Notes: generated by a model from the letters alone, not told the origin. DNA of 64,000 nt from Branchiostoma floridae (GCF_000003815.2 NC_049986.1:5328484-5392483); one strand, 5' to 3'. Counted from the first letter of the stretch, positions 47,801-53,870 are shown. A program made the numbers and translations.

Positions 47801-50445
47801 TTTACGTCCTAGAAATAAAATTACGTCTTCATGCATACACCATGCTGGCATTCCATTTTCTTTTTAACTCACAAGGCACATGAAATTCCCTTGGTACATT
47901 GAGGGTCTAGATATGTTTCGCGGAATCACAAGGATCGAAAAAAATACATTCACTTCTTAATAACAAGGCGGCATTTTCAATGATTGATGGGTCTTATCGC
48001 GGAAAAACACGCATGTTGAAGATACCAGACATTGGACTGCAAATCGAATTCTTGACATTCCAGGTTTCAGATATTTCTATATTGTTTCTATCTTTTATAG
48101 CTGCAAAATAGATGCTAATATAAATTTTGGAGGTTTAGAACGGATATATTACGTATATTTTACTAAATTCAGTATGTATGACTTACTTTTGATTAGATGG
48201 GAACTACCATAACCTGTCAGCGGGATGGCAACTGGGACGGAGCCTTCAAAATGTGCAAGAACCTGAAAGGAGATTGTCCCAAGATACAGAGTAAAGATGA
48301 TGTTGCCTTCCAATGCAGAGGCTCCAGCATTGGTGAGTATCTTTATTCTAGATAGGTTCAACAGTAGCCTTGTGTGTTGTGCTGTGTTGTGTTGTGTTGT
48401 GTTGTGTTGTGTTGTGTTGTTAAACAACACCGACCACTCCTTGCCGACCATGTGGCTCGTAGTAGAGAGGCAGCCGGAAAACTCTTGTTCTGGACACCTG
48501 ATTTCTGTAAGAAACGTGTTGGTCGCCCAAGGCTAACTTGAAAGAAGCCTATTGAGCCAGAAACTGGTCTGGATGGCCCGGAACTTCTCACAGCGATGAA
48601 AGACAGACTGTACTGGAAGTCAATTGCACTTGCTGCACCTCAGAGGATGACAAATGAATTAATGAATGTAGCTAGTTCTAGCTGTCTGTCATAATTCTAG
48701 CTGTCTGTCATGACTAAGTTAAATCTGGCCAATATCAACTTATTAGGAGCAACATGCAAGGCAGTGTGCACTTCGGGAGGGAATATTCCAATCATCACAA
48801 GAGCAAACGACAAAATGTTCCAGACCCCACGTAGTGAAGACCGGCGAGGACCGACTTCTCCTCACAGCTGGTCGTACAAGTCTTTGGCTAACAAGTTCGA
48901 GAAGATGGCCAAATCCAAGATGACGATGACCACCGTAAAAGACGTCCTGTTGACGTGTACAGGAGGGCTTGCCTGGTACCCTGACCCACTGGATGTGGGA
49001 TGTGTGAAAGAATGCAGCGAGGTATGTCTTAATCATAGATACCAGCACATTATCAGACAGACAAGTAGTGCCAAAAGGATGAATGAAGTACATAGGACAG
49101 ATGTCCTAGACACCATACCGATTGCATTTCGGTGGAATACCAGGACAAAGTACCTAAAATATGCATTTTTGATTAAGAACTCAGGTCTAATGTTCTATCT
49201 AATGAGATGAAAAAGAGCAACCACCCAGGAAGGAGAAGAAGAACGAAAAGAGCAAATAAACATGACAGAAAAACTTCATCTATCTAAATCCATACATGTG
49301 TGCTGTGTGGAGTGTTTGGCTGAAGATTTTTGTTTCCTTTTTCTTAGTGCCCTAAACTTTGGTACGGAGGTAACATAGTACTGAGCAAACTTTCATTAAT
49401 TTTCACATTTTAGCGACATTCTTTTATTTTCAGCCTCGAAATGTGTACTATGTACTCTGATATCTTATACCATCTGAAAAAAAAAGATCTTTGACCTTAT
49501 CTTGGGGTAGTCCATTTATGGGACAGAAACGTTTTGGAATAGTCAAAATCTTGAATGGCTTGAATGGGAGGAAATCCAAAGGTGATAATGAAAAAGTCAT
49601 ATCCTGGAGTGATCTCTTTTTCAATTTTAAGTCAATAAATGCGTCAATGTTTTATTATATATAGCCCTCTTATCTGATGATTGCCAAACCATTGCAGGAT
49701 TTCATTGATGATGGGTGGTGTGACCAGCAGAACAACAGAGCTTTCTGTAACTATGATGGCGGAGACTGCTGTGAGTCAACAAACGGAAACGGAAAGGTGA
49801 CAAACATATTAAGCAAAACAGGATACATGATTTACTGTCTCTCGCTTTATCTAAAAAAATATTCCTAATCGCAGTTTGGAAAGTGTTAGTAGTGAACTTG
49901 TTTAGATAATGACTTAAGTATTATATAATATATATGTAACAATTTACAATATTGAGGTAATTTATCTGTAATATCCAACACAAAAATTGGACTCACCCAA
50001 CTTTTCGACTGAACAGCACCAGTCTTTGTCAAGGAAAGAATAATCCACTGCTATCGTGACGTCACGTTTAATATGCAGATAGAACACGTGACTCAGTGGA
50101 TCATACGTTGCAGGAAGTCTATGGCGCACAGCGTCTCTGTATTACCTCAATAATGACTTCTTCCAACACAGATCAACTTTCAAGTTAACTTCTTACAATG
50201 AACAGTCCCAATCATGCCTTCTCCATTTCCAGGTGCAGCCGTTTCCTGCAAATTGCAAAGAAGAGTGTAGATGTAAGGATCCAAACGCCATCGAAAACAG
50301 AAACGGAAAAGGCAAAGATAAGTCCAAGGGTGTACTTGATCCCATCTGGGACAGAGAAACCAACTATAGTCAAGAGGTCTCTGCTGAAAAACTAAATGAG
50401 TATTCATATAATGACAAAGCTGATGATGGCTTCGACTATATCTAA
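17481..50445 (+). CDS. pappalysin-like secreted metalloproteinase, 20 exons
   Basis: Joining 20 exons with GT-AG introns and matching phases gives an open frame of about 1654 residues ending in TAA at 50443-50445. Vertebrate PAPP-A is of similar length. Domain order: signal peptide (about 1-25), laminin-G-like region (from about 83), Lin12/Notch repeats (about 407-433 and 440-467), zinc site [11 protein letters not shown] (about 555-565), Met-turn FMSY (Met about 628), CGDG-type Cys repeat, CCP modules, and a third Lin12/Notch repeat (about 1552-1576). This is the pappalysin architecture; members are secreted metzincins, and vertebrate ones cleave IGF-binding proteins. The substrate here is inferred only. 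The second copy of exons 9-13 is used because it is contiguous with the rest. The start at 17481 was chosen because it begins directly before a hydrophobic segment; in-frame ATGs at 17403 and 17460 are alternatives. Whether it predates the PAPPA/PAPPA2 split needs a tree. Confidence 0.93.
20945..21032. repeat. inverted repeat in intron 1
   Basis: The arms GGTATCTAACTGCACTTGGG ... GGTGCGGCACTGC and GCAGTGCCGCACC ... CCCCAAATACAGTGAGATAC face each other across about 10 bases. It is probably the core of a fold-back element. Confidence 0.75.
22706..22730. repeat. 10-bp perfect hairpin
   Basis: TTCGCGGTGA and TCACCGCGAA are separated by AGTGG, within a region with repeated CCGCGAA words (22635-22760). 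This suggests a small dispersed repeat. Confidence 0.7.
22976..23870 (-). mobile_element. HINE-like element, reverse strand
   Basis: The right end in reverse is CTAGGGTTTGGCGACCTTAT, then CCTCCATGAAATA, followed by TTATGCAAAT motifs and the modules (CCTCTTCGAAAGGTTTT, AGGGAGCGCAAACTCACG, GAAGTTCCACTGCAG, CGTCACACCCCACC). The left terminal hairpin was not found, so it is truncated near 23870. Confidence 0.6.
24355..25414 (+). CDS. pappalysin exon 2: LamG remainder and Lin12/Notch repeats 1-2
   Basis: This is the largest exon (1060 bp). It completes the LamG-like domain ([35 protein letters not shown]) and continues through the conserved segment with VRYRVIN and NPTVSREQ. It then encodes two Lin12/Notch repeats whose cysteines end in GGDC and GGDCC. 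The acceptor is TGTAG before 24355 and the donor GTAAGT follows 25414 (phase 2). The open frame runs about 210 bp upstream into the intron, but that part has no family similarity. Confidence 0.93.
25415..26125 (+). other. intron 2
   Basis: It contains a degenerate copy (about 25490-25585) of the repeat found at 45607 and 49969. Otherwise nothing recognised. Confidence 0.5.
26126..26271 (+). CDS. pappalysin exon 3: N-terminal part of protease domain
   Basis: The exon opens at AYMSLREYK after a TTCACAG acceptor, continues HLNLYFA and IATFPWEKE, and ends before donor GTAAGA in phase 1. These motifs match the pappalysin segment just upstream of the zinc site. It is only 146 bp and has no initiator ATG of its own, so single-frame ORF calling misses it. 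Confidence 0.9.
26390..27400 (+). mobile_element. HINE-related repeats filling intron 3
   Basis: It has several degraded modules (GACAGATCGTCATGCTATTT, GGGATTGATGGATCGTGC, TTTGCATAATTAATT) followed by the dispersed AT-rich repeat shared with 2540-3265. It reaches to within about 40 bp of exon 4. Confidence 0.5.
27438..27561 (+). CDS. pappalysin exon 4: zinc-binding active site
   Basis: It encodes the metzincin signature [11 protein letters not shown] (HEXXHXXGXXH, with three zinc-ligand His and the catalytic Glu), preceded by [10 protein letters not shown]. The acceptor is GTGCCAG and the donor GTGAGA (phase 2). All catalytic residues are intact, so the enzyme is predicted to be active. The acceptor lies only about 40 bp after a stretch of dispersed repeat. 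Confidence 0.95.
27644..28043. mobile_element. fold-back element in intron 4
   Basis: Long inverted arms: CATTATGTTACAATTTTAAG ... AAGCTTTCGATCAGTCCTCT and the mirror ending at 28043. The left arm carries a 3x repeat of AAGTTGAAATCCTTCTC-type units and an inner partial duplication of AATAAAGCGCTTACC. A 13-bp word GAAAACATCTCAT occurs at 27634 and at 28080. Confidence 0.75.
28112..28278 (+). CDS. pappalysin exon 5: Cys-rich loop and Met-turn
   Basis: It encodes [11 protein letters not shown], a Cys-containing loop, then [10 protein letters not shown], the Met-turn motif that follows the zinc site in this family. The acceptor is TTCCAG and the donor GTGAGA after 28278 (phase 1). Confidence 0.93.
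28365..28850 (+). mobile_element. HINE-like fragment in intron 5
   Basis: It retains CTGGATGTGCTGTGG, GGTGGCAGATAGC, AAGAGCCCCCTAG, ATGACGGATTCCCATAATAT and repeated TTTGCATAATTAATG motifs. Both ends are missing. Confidence 0.5.
28909..29223 (+). CDS. pappalysin exon 6: end of catalytic domain and Fn3-like linker
   Basis: It opens with [20 protein letters not shown], a strongly conserved pappalysin block directly after the Met-turn, followed by GWQ. The downstream part ([26 protein letters not shown]) looks like the less conserved linker region. The donor GTAACA follows 29223 (phase 1). Confidence 0.92.
29224..29584 (+). other. intron 6
   Basis: This 361-bp intron has GTAACA and TTGCAG borders. 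Nothing else recognised. Confidence 0.6.
29585..30026 (+). CDS. pappalysin exon 7: central region
   Basis: It encodes the central beta-rich region with [48 protein letters not shown] and [16 protein letters not shown]. These correspond in order to the central segment of PAPP-A. The acceptor is TTGCAG and the donor GTGAGT after 30026 (phase 2). The retrotransposon-bearing intron 7 follows. Confidence 0.9.
30432..31103 (+). pseudogene. retrotransposon endonuclease, N-terminal part
   Basis: It starts MASIEVLRY and has the basic motif [11 protein letters not shown] seen ahead of the endonuclease in CR1-like ORF2. Endonuclease motifs follow: [22 protein letters not shown] and [10 protein letters not shown]. 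The frame is lost after about 31030 at a C6 homopolymer; the rest of the endonuclease continues in another frame. Confidence 0.85.
31030..32775 (+). pseudogene. retrotransposon endonuclease C-term and reverse transcriptase
   Basis: It continues the endonuclease with [24 protein letters not shown] and GSSDHN. The reverse transcriptase follows: [52 protein letters not shown] and the catalytic CYADDIG. The frame ends at 32775 in a stop just after the A7 run. The catalytic aspartates are intact, so decay is recent or due to sequencing indels. Confidence 0.88.
32772..33395 (+). pseudogene. retrotransposon RT thumb and C-terminus
   Basis: It is the third frame of the same polyprotein: [17 protein letters not shown], then [17 protein letters not shown] and [14 protein letters not shown], the usual CR1/Rex-type C-terminal motifs. 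It ends in a natural stop at 33395, about 250 bp before the tail. Confidence 0.85.
33792..34006 (+). CDS. pappalysin exon 8: CGDG Cys-rich repeat
   Basis: It continues with [11 protein letters not shown], then [15 protein letters not shown] and YGDGCDLDC. This pattern matches the Myxococcus-type disulfide repeat known in pappalysins. The acceptor is TTTTCAG, about 145 bp after the end of the retrotransposon, and the donor GTATGG follows 34006 (phase 1). Confidence 0.92.
34007..36085 (+). other. intron 8
   Basis: It holds a half copy (about 35314-35416) of the fold-back element at 52849. From about 35684 the sequence is repeated after the gap at 40835. No gene was seen. Confidence 0.6.
35314..35416 (-). 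mobile_element. half copy of fold-back element
   Basis: ATACAATTCAATCTCTACAA ... CGGAAGTTTCGAGTGACATC ... TTCGTCAGCGCCACTAG matches the right half of the element at 52849-53165 in reverse. Confidence 0.6.
36086..36285 (+). CDS. exon 9, first assembled copy
   Basis: This is the allelic or duplicate copy of the exon at 41238-41437, intact, with the same splice sites. It is followed by a 100-N gap starting at 36366. Confidence 0.85.
36366..36465. other. assembly gap, 100 N
   Basis: It is exactly 100 N, so probably a placeholder. The homologous stretch of the second copy shows only about 25 bases between the same flanks. Confidence 0.98.
36640..36981 (+). mobile_element. HINE-like right-end fragment before exon 10
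   Basis: It has TTTGCATGATTATTG and CATGCATAAATTATG motifs and ends ATGGAGATATGAGGTCGCCG followed by AACTGAAG, the family right end. It ends about 37 bp before exon 10. The same fragment is in the second haplotype copy (about 41715-42057). Confidence 0.6.
37019..37108 (+). CDS. exon 10, first assembled copy
   Basis: It is identical to the exon at 42095-42184, with intact acceptor and donor. Confidence 0.85.
37163..37250 (+). mobile_element. HINE-like left-end fragment after exon 10
   Basis: After TTA it reads TCTCCATGAAATATTCATGG, then TATATTTTCACTAGCG and TGTGTGTCTGTCTG, the family left end, and stops there. It is repeated at about 42239-42326 in the second copy. Confidence 0.6.
37645..37791 (+). 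CDS. exon 11, first assembled copy
   Basis: It is identical to the exon at 42721-42867 at a constant offset of 5076 bp. Confidence 0.85.
38192..39373 (+). mobile_element. complete HINE-like element, allele-specific, 1182 bp
   Basis: It is flanked by TTA (38189-38191 and 39374-39376). The left hairpin is CCTTTGCCA...TGGCTAAGG, followed by a (TCTG)n tract at about 38236-38265. The modules are shared with the element at 3750, and the right end is TTTGGCAAAGGTATG...GAACTCTAG. The second haplotype copy has the empty site at 43265-43267 with one TTA. Confidence 0.78.
39944..40113 (+). CDS. exon 12, first assembled copy
   Basis: Its coding sequence matches the exon at 43835-44004. The offset falls because this copy carries an extra 1182-bp element upstream. 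Confidence 0.85.
40692..40735 (+). pseudogene. exon 13, first copy, cut by assembly gap
   Basis: Only the first 44 bases ([14 protein letters not shown]) are present before the 100-N gap. The sequence after the gap restarts in intron 8, so this copy is incomplete because of the assembly rather than by mutation. Confidence 0.85.
40736..40835. other. assembly gap, 100 N, between duplicate copies
   Basis: It is exactly 100 N and joins exon 13 sequence to intron 8 sequence, so it marks the boundary of the duplicated contig. Confidence 0.98.
41238..41437 (+). CDS. pappalysin exon 9 (second copy)
   Basis: It encodes [34 protein letters not shown] and [10 protein letters not shown], which are conserved in pappalysins. 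It starts after TCAAAG and ends before GTACGT in phase 0. The first copy at 36086-36285 differs by one synonymous base in the last complete Thr codon. Confidence 0.92.
42095..42184 (+). CDS. pappalysin exon 10 (second copy)
   Basis: This 90-bp, phase 0-0 exon encodes [17 protein letters not shown] and YPLYWLR, aligning with the CRTKV...WYPC...FWLR block of PAPP-A. The acceptor is ATTACAG and the donor GTAAGT. It lies between a right-end and a left-end fragment of the HINE-like element family. Confidence 0.9.
42721..42867 (+). CDS. pappalysin exon 11 (second copy)
   Basis: This 147-bp, phase 0-0 exon encodes [20 protein letters not shown], then [17 protein letters not shown]. It matches the pappalysin segment ahead of the first CCP module. 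The acceptor is TTTCAG and the donor GTAGAT. Confidence 0.92.
42868..43834 (+). other. intron 11 (second copy, empty allele)
   Basis: It has a pyrimidine-rich tract at about 43080-43180 and the empty insertion site. The first copy's intron 11 (37792-39943) carries the 1182-bp element. Confidence 0.6.
43835..44004 (+). CDS. pappalysin exon 12 (second copy)
   Basis: It encodes [26 protein letters not shown] and [10 protein letters not shown], a conserved pappalysin block. It is 170 bp and ends phase 2 before GTAGGT. The first copy at 39944-40113 has the same coding sequence; one difference lies just upstream in the acceptor tract (gatgccc versus gataccc). Confidence 0.92.
44583..44750 (+). CDS. 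pappalysin exon 13: entry to CCP region
   Basis: It starts [14 protein letters not shown] after TTCCAG, with further cysteines in [10 protein letters not shown] and SNCSG, and ends phase 2 before GTATTA. It aligns with the start of the CCP array in PAPP-A. Only the first 44 bases survive in the first copy, which runs into an assembly gap at 40736. Confidence 0.88.
45084..45292 (+). CDS. pappalysin exon 14: CCP modules 1-2
   Basis: It encodes [24 protein letters not shown], then [14 protein letters not shown] and KCTFKCKPP. The Cys-Trp-Cys spacing is that of sushi/CCP modules, and one module ends and the next begins inside this exon. The acceptor is TTTCAG and the donor GTAATA (phase 1). Confidence 0.9.
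45607..45787 (+). repeat. dispersed repeat with CRE palindrome, copy 1
   Basis: It shares AATATCCAACACAAAAATTG, CTGAACAGCACCAGTCTTTG and GGATCATACGTTGCAGGAAG with 49969-50143. It contains TGACGTCA at 45692-45699. Confidence 0.75.
45937..46144 (+). CDS. pappalysin exon 15: CCP modules 2-3
   Basis: It encodes [16 protein letters not shown], closing one CCP, then [22 protein letters not shown], opening the next. Two donors are possible, GTACGT after 46128 and GTACCC after 46144. Only the second keeps the frame into exon 16 and also gives the expected spacing to the family (HVVGTSSHS). Confidence 0.85.
46211..46504. mobile_element. MITE in intron 15, about 294 bp
   Basis: Inverted ends of about 65 bp: TTACTACTAATTTTCTCCCA ... 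AGGTAAGGTACAAACCTCC ... TTTTCGATGTCTGA and the mirror ending near 46504. The middle is GC-rich and non-coding. Confidence 0.75.
46505..47330 (+). other. rest of intron 15
   Basis: AT-rich with a short duplicated word (AACTGTTTTG near 46751 and 46808). Nothing else recognised. Confidence 0.5.
47331..47514 (+). CDS. pappalysin exon 16: CCP modules 3-4
   Basis: It encodes [21 protein letters not shown], closing a CCP, then [12 protein letters not shown] and SKCTLRCGE, opening the next. The acceptor is CCAACAG and the donor GTAGAT after 47514 (phase 0). It matches the family segment ending CVPVTC and GLYQC in PAPP-A. Confidence 0.9.
47580..47830. repeat. probable dispersed repeat in intron 16
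   Basis: The stretch around GGGTTCTTTAACGTGCCTGG and CAGACACAGGACCTCAATTT with TACGTCC has the look of a common repeat of marine invertebrate genomes. There is only one clear copy in this window, so this is tentative. Confidence 0.3.
48197..48332 (+). CDS. pappalysin exon 17: end of CCP 4 and start of CCP 5
   Basis: It begins [17 protein letters not shown], the closing half of a CCP, then [16 protein letters not shown], the start of the last CCP. The acceptor GATTAG is weak, but the phase and similarity fit. The donor GTGAGT follows 48332 (phase 1). Confidence 0.85.
48364..48421. repeat. (GTGTT)n microsatellite
   Basis: A pentanucleotide tract in intron 17 next to the retrotransposon fossil. 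Confidence 0.9.
48443..48672 (+). pseudogene. fossil of a retrotransposon ORF end in intron 17
   Basis: Read from 48443 the frame gives [27 protein letters not shown], one in-frame TGA where the family motif would have Trp, then [19 protein letters not shown]. The GRPRxTW-type motif and the Arg/Trp spacing are typical of the C-terminal end of non-LTR retrotransposon polyproteins. It is a short remnant next to a pentanucleotide repeat, unrelated to the intron 7 element's visible end. Confidence 0.6.
48747..49021 (+). CDS. pappalysin exon 18: last CCP
   Basis: It encodes [11 protein letters not shown], a lysine- and serine-rich insertion-like loop, then [23 protein letters not shown]. The last piece matches the closing block of PAPP-A's last CCP (VCTAGLKWYPHP). 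The acceptor is TTATTAG and the donor GTATGT after 49021 (phase 0). A retrotransposon fossil lies in the intron just upstream. Confidence 0.87.
49022..49697 (+). other. intron 18
   Basis: No repeat or gene recognised. Confidence 0.5.
49698..49796 (+). CDS. pappalysin exon 19: third Lin12/Notch repeat
   Basis: This 99-bp, phase 0-0 exon encodes [20 protein letters not shown] followed by CC, the C-terminal Lin12/Notch repeat. [14 protein letters not shown] is essentially invariant in pappalysins. In vertebrate PAPP-A this repeat, far from repeats 1 and 2, contributes to substrate recognition. The acceptor is TTGCAG and the donor GTGACA. Confidence 0.95.
49969..50143 (+). repeat. dispersed repeat with CRE palindrome, copy 2
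   Basis: It is the second copy of the same repeat in intron 19, with TGACGTCA at 50057-50064. Both are in the sense orientation of the host gene. Confidence 0.75.
50233..50445 (+). CDS. pappalysin exon 20: C-terminus and stop
   Basis: It starts [17 protein letters not shown], matching the PAPP-A C-terminal CACRDP motif. It then continues about 50 residues as a hydrophilic, unmatched tail ending in an acidic, tyrosine-containing stretch and TAA. This tail is longer than in human PAPP-A. The acceptor is TTCCAG. Confidence 0.9.
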   Translation: MQPFPANCKEECRCKDPNAIENRNGKGKDKSKGVLDPIWDRETNYSQEVSAEKLNEYSYNDKADDGFDYI

Positions 50446-50540
50446 GTGCATGATGTTAAATGTATATACTAGATACTTTCATGACCCACAGATTTTGAGG
50501 AACCAAGTACATGTACATTTGTAGCTTCAGTGTAGCTGTG

Positions 50541-50546
50541 ATTAAA
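50541..50546 (+). promoter_or_regulatory. possible poly(A) signal ATTAAA
   Basis: It is a variant poly(A) hexamer 96 bp after the pappalysin stop. No AATAAA was seen nearby. Weak evidence. Confidence 0.3.
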
Positions 50547-50868
50547 TGGGGCTACAATGCCTTGCTTATCAGGAGACATATCTTCAGCGGAATGATGCAT
50601 GTGAGAGGCTTAGTGAGTAGTTCAAGATGTATATAATCTAAATCAATCAGGAGATTACAACATAAGTGTATGACATATTCTCCTGATGACTGCCATCGTA
50701 TCTAAATGATTGGTGAACAGCCTCAGTATCTGGTCATTTGGATGACATGGATTATAAGATTACTATCGCATTATCATACAAAAGTTTACACGTGTGTCTA
50801 TTCTATCAGACAGTGCATTGCCATCATACTTGTATATTTTGTTTCATAAAAAGTCTCACTTTCTGCTT

Positions 50869-50925
50869 AGGAAACATTCATATAGAGAAACATTCATATA
50901 TACAAAATATTCATATAGAGTGCCT
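50869..50925. repeat. short tandem repeat
   Basis: Three imperfect units of ACATTCATATAGAGA type. Confidence 0.7.
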
Positions 50926-51139
50926 CACTAGGGAGAGAAAGCTACTGAGTATGTCTGACCGTCAAGACGTTACTGTTGCCACAGAACTAATCCCCAGCTA
51001 GGAAGTAGTAACCTTACTGTGTTGTCAGGACGATGCGTTGGGCGGATTTCCGATGATCTGATAACAAATACCGCTTATGGCTTTAATCATTGACGATGTA
51101 AATTGCAGAGCAGAAGGTCGAATTACTTTTGACCAAGCA

Positions 51140-51967
51140 TAAGGCCATGTTGATTTCATTATATGGATGACATCCCTTGGGAACCCCAAAAATGATGCAA
51201 GCATGGAATAAAAATAGTTTGGCCAACAAAAGTTGCCTTAATTATGAAATCTAAGTGGTCAGGAATAGGGGTGGTACGGTGTGCCGGTACAAAACTGGTT
51301 TTTCTTATTGGACCGGTCCAAAAAAAACGGACCTGAAAAAAATCGGTAGACCGGATGTTGGACCTATTATGAAATAAACAGATTACATAATCAGGAATTT
51401 ACACATTTGAGGGGTTACCGGTCGAAGAAAATAACAAGAGCGAAGCAGAGTAACGTTAGAGCTTACAGTCATTTTATGCGAAATTACAGTCAATTATACA
51501 GAGGCAGTCAGTCTTGCAGGATTTTGGAACGCCAGTGGGAGTCAAATACACCACAAAACATACTTGTAGCGAAATGGACCATTGTTTTGAGTATCGTCCA
51601 TCCACAAGTTCTCACATACTGAATCAGGTCCAGGTTCAGGTCCAAACCTGGACCTGACCCTCTGTACCTAAACCGGACCTGGACCTGAATTTTCCGGTAC
51701 CGGTACCCATCCCTAGTCAGGAAGGTTGAACAAAAGTCTGAACACACAGAGTATGCTATGACCGCACCATACAATATAAATTTTCGTTCTTTAACACCTT
51801 CTGAATCATCCTTAGAATTGTCCTTGGCATTCTATGACATCAGCATACCCATTTTGCACCTGCTATGTACGGTTTACAGTATGGTTGAAAACATTTGTTG
51901 CTTTCAAAACACCCCAAAATTGATGCGCGCGGGGATGTCATCCATATAATGAAACTGACATGGCCTA
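51140..51967. mobile_element. TIR element containing a nested hAT MITE
   Basis: The left end TAAGGCCATGTTGATTTCAT, continuing ATATGGATGACATCCC, mirrors the right end near 51931-51967 (GGGGATGTCATCC ... CATGGCCTA). The ends resemble those at 8605 and 11105. Removing 51266-51715 brings matching inner parts (CCCCAAAAATGATGC) closer. Confidence 0.65.
51266..51715. mobile_element. hAT-type MITE, 450 bp
   Basis: It starts TAGGGGTGGTACGG and ends GGTACCCATCCCTA, with inner runs of GGACCGGTCC/CCGGACCTG. It is flanked by an exact 8-bp duplication GTCAGGAA (51258-51265 and 51716-51723). The 8-bp target and terminal TAGGG are typical of hAT elements. Confidence 0.85.
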
Positions 51968-52840
51968 ACATCGAGCTATCTGCTACGTAGTGTTATACTG
52001 TTACTCAAATGGCTAAACCAAATAGTAGCGCTAGTGTATCATGTAGATAGACAATAGAGGACAATAAAAAGAACGGTCAGGAACTGCAGATGTATTCAAT
52101 TCTACATTGATACAATGCAATTGTAACGCTTTACTGACAAGGCAGAAAGCACAGTGATCTATTTAATGATGGGTGTTCAAGACTTTGTTAAAACTGGTTA
52201 AGAATGTGGTACCAGTGTGGTCATCATAATATAATGCAAAATCCAAAGCTTAATGTCAAATGCTTCTTGATTAAATGTAAAAAGATGAAACCTATGCTAT
52301 ATGATTGATGCATTTTTGTCTTTATTACTAGGGCTGAAAGGGTGAAACCAACGCACAACATGTTCTTCTTATATTCCACAACCACGATAGAATTATTCAA
52401 TTACAATACACGTCCGCATTTGCTTCAAATATACACCCTTTTCCTGTTATTGGACATTACGCCATCAAAAATCATTCTTCAGACTGGAAGATTTTGTTGC
52501 AAGGTAATCCAATGAAGCATGTAACACAACGGGCACTGTAAATGCTTAAAATCGCATAAAACTATCTCCTTATTGACAATGTATGTCTGGACACCTGCGA
52601 AATGTATTAATTAGAGAGGGCGGTACAAGAAGCTACCTGTGTGTAAAAGAACGTGCAAACAGTGCACGTCAAACATGATGGAAGACGAAACATATTTATG
52701 TGAAACTGCTCTTTCTTCGATCACGAAAGAAAAGAGCTGTTTGAAGAGGCCACCAAATTCCTTTCAAACTTCTTAACATTCAACGACAAAAAGAAAACAA
52801 TTCTCCTTCTAACGTTTATGAAGGTTAGACATCCAGGTAA
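51968..52840. other. no gene recognised
   Basis: AT-rich flank without supported features. Confidence 0.5.
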
Positions 52841-52848
52841 GCAATATT

Positions 52849-53165
52849 CAGATACAATTCAATCTCTACAGCTGGATAAAAAAACGGATATTTACTTCCG
52901 GACATTTCACAAAGGACATTAGTTTTCCTGTGGTGTTGTCTGACCATAGGAAACTATGCTAACATGATTTGAGTAACTTTGCATATGATCCTAACGAGTA
53001 AGTGGTTAATCCAGTTTTTCTAGTTAGCTGTACTTGCATGGAATTGTCCTGCTAGTTCATTCTAGTGACGCTGAAGAAGAGTGATGGATGTCACTCGAAA
53101 CGTCCGGAAGTTAACATCCGTTTTTTTTTTAATCCAGTTGTAGAGATTGAATTGTATCTGAGTCT
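52849..53165. mobile_element. fold-back element
   Basis: The left CAGATACAATTCAATCTCTA ... ACGGATATTTACTTCCGG and right CCGGAAGTTAACATCCG ... TAGAGATTGAATTGTATCTG are inverted copies. A half copy occurs in intron 8 of the pappalysin gene. Confidence 0.75.
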
Positions 53166-53553
53166 TCTAATTCTAACATCACACATAATAAAAAAGTGGG
53201 ATCTTTCGTCTTCTACTGTCTTAGAAAAAGGAGTCAAACTCAATAACCCAGGATCTAGAGTTAGCTTTTACTAGTTTTAGACTAGAGTAAATAGACACCT
53301 GTGATATTGTTTTTACATTGTTTGAATCTCTCATGTTACCTGCATTTAGCCAACGGGCAAGAATTTGCAATAAACTTTATCATTTATTAATCGCAAGATT
53401 GGAAGGATTAAAACCTCGATCACTCTCACTTTTGCCCATGCGCCTTCACGGTGCAGAAACTTTGGCACTCGGCGGGAGCGTCTCCCCAAGCCGGCTCACT
53501 ACAGAAGACGCCTCACATAGGTTACAGGTTGTTTCGCAGCAATGTCAGTTCGC

Positions 53554-53870
53554 AACCGTCAGTTCACAACAAGGCAAGTCTTTTCGCAGCATGGTACAAG
53601 TCGTTTTTTGCAACAATTGAATGTTATTAATCGTGATGATTATACTCCTACCTGTGCACGCCGCGTAAGAAACTGTACCGCCCGGCGTCTGAAAATCACC
53701 GGGTTGTCCGGTCCATGCGGCCCCGTGGTCCATACGGCCCCATGTTCCTCTGCCGCTGGGGTTGTCTTTCGCACCCGGTAAAATTTTTAAGCGGATTGAT
53801 AACATTCAAATGATGCAAAACGACTCGTACCATGTTGTGAAAAGACTCGCCTTGTTGCGAACTGACGGTT
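53554..53870. mobile_element. fold-back element at satellite edge
   Basis: The arms AACCGTCAGTTCACAACAAG ... GAATGTTATT (left) and GATAACATTCAAATGATG ... GTTGCGAACTGACGGTT (right) are inverted. The centre is GC-rich and non-coding. The right end abuts the first satellite monomer. Confidence 0.75.

Noticed and set aside
53318-53620. 100-codon open frame near the satellite edge
   Set aside because: Its 3' part is the arm of a fold-back element and no domain was recognised.
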